From Candidatus Gastranaerophilales bacterium (GTDB lineage Bacteria; Cyanobacteriota; Vampirovibrionia; Gastranaerophilales; Gastranaerophilaceae): a stretch of 16,624 nucleotides of DNA. Both the position numbers and the translations under genes were made by a program. The DNA lies in contig CALURE010000020.1 in NCBI GenBank assembly GCA_944323095.1, positions 1 to 16,624 of the forward strand, written 5' to 3'. Of this stretch, positions 14,004-16,624 are shown in pieces. The notes beneath the pieces were generated by a model that did no database searches, was not told the origin of the DNA, and saw only the letters and a list, made by a program, of their open reading frames with translations. The first letter of the stretch is position 1; each line of letters begins with the position of its first letter.

Positions 14004-14091
14004 ACTCTTAATCTTTTTAATAAAATTCAGGAAACTTTTTTATCAAAATTTCATCTTAATAACTATGTAGTGTAATAAAAAGGTTAAGAGT
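14004..14091. promoter_or_regulatory. Long-spaced inverted repeat upstream of ctpA
   Basis: ACTCTTAATCTTTTT at 14004-14018 is the complement of AAAAAGGTTAAGAGT at 14077-14091 over all 15 bases except one G-T pair. The arms are 58 bases apart, and the right arm ends four bases before the GGAGG of ctpA. If transcription starts upstream of 14004 the arms could fold into a leader hairpin close to the ribosome binding site. If it starts later they may be paired protein-binding sites. Confidence 0.5.
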
Positions 14092-14113
14092 ATTTGGAGG
14101 AAACAATTAAAGA

Positions 14114-15337
14114 ATGAGAAACATTATGAAAAAAAGCATTATATTTTTCGGAACATTTTTATTTCTGTCAGGCTGGGTAATCAAGGACAATGTGTTTGCA
14201 TATTCTCCCGTGGATTTATATGACAATGTGTGGCGGCTGATTAACAACAAATTTGTAGATCAGTCAAACAACCAGCAGGATTGGGCAAAATGGCGGCATA
14301 AATATGATAATAAAATTCAAACAAATGAAGATGCGTATGTTGCCATTAACACAATGGTAGCAAGTTTGAATGATCCTTACACAAAATTTTTGGATCCGAA
14401 GGAGTTTGCAGATGAAACCAGCTCGATTAAAGGATCTTTAAAGGGTATAGGAATTCAAATCGGGGTTAAAGACGGCAAATTAATGGTAATTGCGCCTATT
14501 GAAGATACTCCTGCCGAAAAAGCCGGTCTTAAGGCAGATGATGAAATTCTTGAAATTGACGGTGTGAGCACAAAAGGTATTACTGTAGATAAGGCTGCTG
14601 ACAAAATCAGAGGTAAAGAAGGAACACAGGTTACACTTCTGGTCAAGCGTAAAGATAATCCGCCTAAGACTTATACAATTACCCGTGCTGAAATTGAAAT
14701 TAAATCAATTTCCCAGAAACTTCCTATGGAAGGGGTTAAGATGCCCGATGATTTCTGTTATATAAGGTTAAGTTCTTTTATAAGCAGAAATGCAGCAACT
14801 GAATTCGGCACAATTTTGAACAACAACAGTGATAAAAAGGGATTTATTATTGATCTTCGTTCAAATCCGGGCGGACTTTTGACAAATGCCATATATATTT
14901 CCGATATGTTTCTGGACGGCGGAACAATTGTAAGTACCGTTGACAGAGACGGATATAAAGAAACCCAGAGGGCAACTCCCGGAGTTTACACTAAAAAGCC
15001 TGTTGTAGTTTTGATAAATAAAGGCTCGGCATCGGCTTCCGAAATTTTCTCCGGAGCAATGAAAGACAATCACAGGGCGGTAATTATCGGAGAACAGTCT
15101 TTTGGAAAAGGTCTTGTTCAGGAAATCAATAAACTTCCATATGAAGCAGGAATAAATATTACAATACAAAAATATCTGACACCGAACGGTACAGATATCA
15201 ACAAGAAAGGCATAACACCTGATATAGAAGTTAAGTTGAGTGAAGATGATATTAAGGACAAAAAAGATGTTCAGCTTGAAAAAGCAATAGAAGTGTTAAG
15301 CAAAATGACAAACGGTCAGGAAATTGCTGCTCAATAA
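14114..15337 (+). CDS. ctpA: C-terminal processing serine protease CtpA (S41 family)
   Basis: The 407-residue protease has an N-terminal signal or anchor (residues about 6-21, KKSIIFFGTFLFLSGW), an N-terminal helical part, a PDZ domain at about 103-190 (GIGIQIGVKDGKLMVIAPIE) that binds substrate C-termini, and an S41 catalytic domain. Catalytic Ser307 in NKGSASASEI and Lys332 in FGKGLVQ are 25 residues apart, as in other Tsp/CtpA enzymes. It should act outside the cytoplasmic membrane, cleaving protein C-termini. In photosynthetic cyanobacteria CtpA matures the D1 protein, but no photosystem is implied here. GGAGG at 14096-14100 is 13 bases from the first ATG, rather far, and no in-frame start lies closer; a second ATG is at 14126. 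A long inverted repeat precedes it and a strong terminator follows. Confidence 0.95.
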   Translation: MRNIMKKSIIFFGTFLFLSGWVIKDNVFAYSPVDLYDNVWRLINNKFVDQSNNQQDWAKWRHKYDNKIQTNEDAYVAINTMVASLNDPYTKFLDPKEFADETSSIKGSLKGIGIQIGVKDGKLMVIAPIEDTPAEKAGLKADDEILEIDGVSTKGITVDKAADKIRGKEGTQVTLLVKRKDNPPKTYTITRAEIEIKSISQKLPMEGVKMPDDFCYIRLSSFISRNAATEFGTILNNNSDKKGFIIDLRSNPGGLLTNAIYISDMFLDGGTIVSTVDRDGYKETQRATPGVYTKKPVVVLINKGSASASEIFSGAMKDNHRAVIIGEQSFGKGLVQEINKLPYEAGINITIQKYLTPNGTDINKKGITPDIEVKLSEDDIKDKKDVQLEKAIEVLSKMTNGQEIAAQ

Positions 15338-15358
15338 GTTTTAATATTGTGATGTATT

Positions 15359-15391
15359 ATGCGCTTCCTTGAATAGGGAGCGTATTTTTTT
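15359..15391 (+). terminator. Rho-independent terminator after ctpA
   Basis: A 10-bp stem (15359-15368 with 15376-15385, two G-T pairs) with a 7-base loop is followed by a run of T to 15391. It lies 21 bases past the ctpA stop and just before the convergent gene end at 15397. Confidence 0.85.
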
Positions 15392-15396
15392 ATTAT

Positions 15397-15882
15397 CTAT
15401 TGCTGCCGGGGTAAATCAAAACATAAATTACCCAGACTTAACAAAAAACAAAAGGCTAAAAACGGCATTATATTACGATAAGTTTTAGTTTGCGATTTGT
15501 CTATATACTCAAATTCATTATCATCGGAGTTTAAGTAATTATTAAATTTGGTCCCTGAATTTTTTGCATCATGCAGGGTTGGAAAGCTGAATTGCACAAA
15601 TACATTATCATCAAGTTCTTTGTCATAATCAACTAAATACATCACATCATCATTTCTAAATCTTGCATAATATGAAGAATACATAGGCTTAGATAAAGAT
15701 GAAAGCTTTGCTGTTTTTATATAATTTTTGCCTGCGAAAGATATACGGTTTAATGTACATAAATTTTGAGACCTGTCACAGTGAAAATATGCTTTATTCG
15801 GGTAAAAAGCCAGTATCAGAACAAATAAAACAAGTATTAGTATAATGTATAAATTATCAATAACAATTTTCTTTTTATTCAT
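15397..15882 (-). CDS. Two-pass membrane protein of unknown function
   Basis: I do not recognise this protein of about 161 residues. It has a hydrophobic segment near the N-terminus (NLYIILILVLFVLILAFYP) and a second near the C-terminus (IMPFLAFCFLLSLGNLCF), with a polar domain of about 110 residues between them. That domain begins with a Cys pair (FHCDRSQNLCTL) and contains many Tyr, Asn and Asp. The topology suggests a hairpin with the middle domain outside the membrane. The first possible ATG is at 15888, but AGG is only one base before it and seven bases before the ATG at 15882, which is preferred. It starts 22 bases after the upstream DUF2400 gene, so the two are likely co-transcribed. 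Confidence 0.75.
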   Translation of the reverse strand: MNKKKIVIDNLYIILILVLFVLILAFYPNKAYFHCDRSQNLCTLNRISFAGKNYIKTAKLSSLSKPMYSSYYARFRNDDVMYLVDYDKELDDNVFVQFSFPTLHDAKNSGTKFNNYLNSDDNEFEYIDKSQTKTYRNIMPFLAFCFLLSLGNLCFDLPRQQ

Positions 15883-15904
15883 AAACATACCTGTTGAATT
15901 TATT

Positions 15905-16624
15905 TCAGAATCTCTGATTTACTCCGTAGCCGAACATTGCAAAATCGTATTTTACCGGATCTTCAGGGTCAAATTTACGAAGATTTTCAGTAATTTCAAG
16001 AACTGATTTAAAATCATTTGCATTACGTGTTAAAAGTCCCATTTCACGTGAAAGTCTTGCAACGTGAGTATCAAGAGGGATTAAAAGTTCAGAAGGCTTC
16101 ATAAAGTCCCATAATCCAAAATCCACAGGCCCTTTTCTGACCATCCAGCGAAGATACATGCACATTCTCTTCATTGCGCTGCCCTTGCGTGCATCGGGTA
16201 TCATAAATTTGAACCCTTGAGAATTGTTATCTTTAGCCTGCGAATAAAAATAATCCGTTACAGGTATAAACATATTACCTTCAATCGGATTTTCGTAACC
16301 GTATTTAAAAAGTTCCTCCAGGCCGCCGCTTTTGGAATATAAATTCCTGAGTATAGTAAAAATTTGAGCAAAATCATCAGGTTTACCAAAACGGTAATTA
16401 AAATCCCCGAGAATTTCAGGTTCAAAATTCAGAATAAAATTCAAAGGTTCATTCTGTGCGATCTCAAATAGAGTGTCTAATTTTTTCAAAAAAATTTCGC
16501 GTCTGCCATATGCCACAAGAGAGGCAATAAAGCCTGCAATTTCAATATCTTTTTTTTCAGTAAATCTATTCGGAACGCGAACGGGATCGTCTTTTATAAA
16601 ATCAATATTTTCATAAGTTTCAGC
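15905..16624 (-). CDS. DUF2400/TIGR02757 family protein, 5' partial
   Basis: The frame is open from the stop at 15905 to the window edge, giving at least 240 residues. The visible part begins AETYENIDFIKDDPVRVPNR and continues with FTEKKDIEIAGFIASLVAYG, which matches the start region of this family, so the real start is outside. A GTG at 16516 is an internal codon, not a start. Further motifs are RMCMYLRWMVRKGPVDFGLW and PLDTHVARLSREMGL, the second resembling the helix-hairpin-helix DNA glycosylase motif (a conserved Pro-x-Asp-Thr-His-Val). The family has no proven function known to me; a DNA-repair-like role is inference. No Cys cluster for an iron-sulphur centre is seen at the C-terminus. 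Confidence 0.85.
   Translation of the reverse strand, partial: AETYENIDFIKDDPVRVPNRFTEKKDIEIAGFIASLVAYGRREIFLKKLDTLFEIAQNEPLNFILNFEPEILGDFNYRFGKPDDFAQIFTILRNLYSKSGGLEELFKYGYENPIEGNMFIPVTDYFYSQAKDNNSQGFKFMIPDARKGSAMKRMCMYLRWMVRKGPVDFGLWDFMKPSELLIPLDTHVARLSREMGLLTRNANDFKSVLEITENLRKFDPEDPVKYDFAMFGYGVNQRF

Noticed and set aside
16514..16516. GTG as the start of the DUF2400 gene
   Set aside because: The frame is open for 36 further codons to the window edge, and those codons encode the family's conserved N-terminal region.

Overview
The window is AT-rich, gene-dense bacterial chromosome. The housekeeping proteins (LepA, DnaG, the primary sigma factor, CtpA) read as close to cyanobacterial versions: LepA has the RSLAACEGALLIVDATQG and QTLANVYLAIE stretches, and the sigma factor has a cyanobacteria-like region 2 and 4. 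Coding density is high, AT content is high, and there are no photosynthesis genes here. My best guess is therefore a non-photosynthetic relative of Cyanobacteria (Melainabacteria/Vampirovibrionia, perhaps a gut Gastranaerophilales). This is inference from remembered family features, not a search.

Layout. (1) Bases 1-3057, + strand: the 3' end of a type II fatty-acid/polyketide-like operon with a ketosynthase fused to a hotdog dehydratase (5' end outside the window), a ketoreductase and a second ketosynthase. Gene order and the ketoreductase sequence match the ApeO-ApeP-ApeQ-ApeR end of aryl polyene pigment clusters. A GC-rich palindromic repeat lies in frame in the ketosynthase-dehydratase linker. 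(2) 3058-6070: an accessory stretch with several dispersed palindromic repeats, a small NUMOD/IENR1-like protein, two tandem paralogous XRE regulators, and two small acidic proteins of unknown function on the minus strand, each with its own Shine-Dalgarno and terminator. (3) 6071-9527: a small LuxR-type DNA-binding protein whose 3' end overlaps lepA, then lepA and a soluble receiver-histidine kinase. (4) 9621-12597: the conserved dnaG-rpoD operon, divergent from the kinase, closed by a strong terminator. (5) 12640-13948: a membrane-anchored metallophosphoesterase, a convergent XRE regulator, and an unlisted 53-residue ORF with a near-consensus promoter and ribosome binding site. (6) 14004-15391: the periplasmic protease gene ctpA behind a long inverted repeat and followed by a terminator. 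(7) 15397-16624, minus strand: a two-pass membrane protein and a DUF2400/TIGR02757 protein that runs off the window.

A theme across the window is two styles of gene start. Operon-internal genes and several small genes have a clear Shine-Dalgarno (rpoD, the second ketosynthase, the two acidic proteins, the 53-residue ORF). Several first genes (lepA, dnaG, the XRE regulators, nearly the kinase) have no Shine-Dalgarno and a -10-like hexamer only 6-10 bases before ATG, as expected for leaderless or near-leaderless mRNAs.

The most noteworthy points are the aryl-polyene-like operon with its ketosynthase-dehydratase fusion, the in-frame palindromic repeat, the leaderless pattern, the kinase with a degenerate first receiver, the stand-alone NUMOD-like protein and the inverted repeat before ctpA. 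No tRNA, rRNA, CRISPR array or intact transposon was seen.
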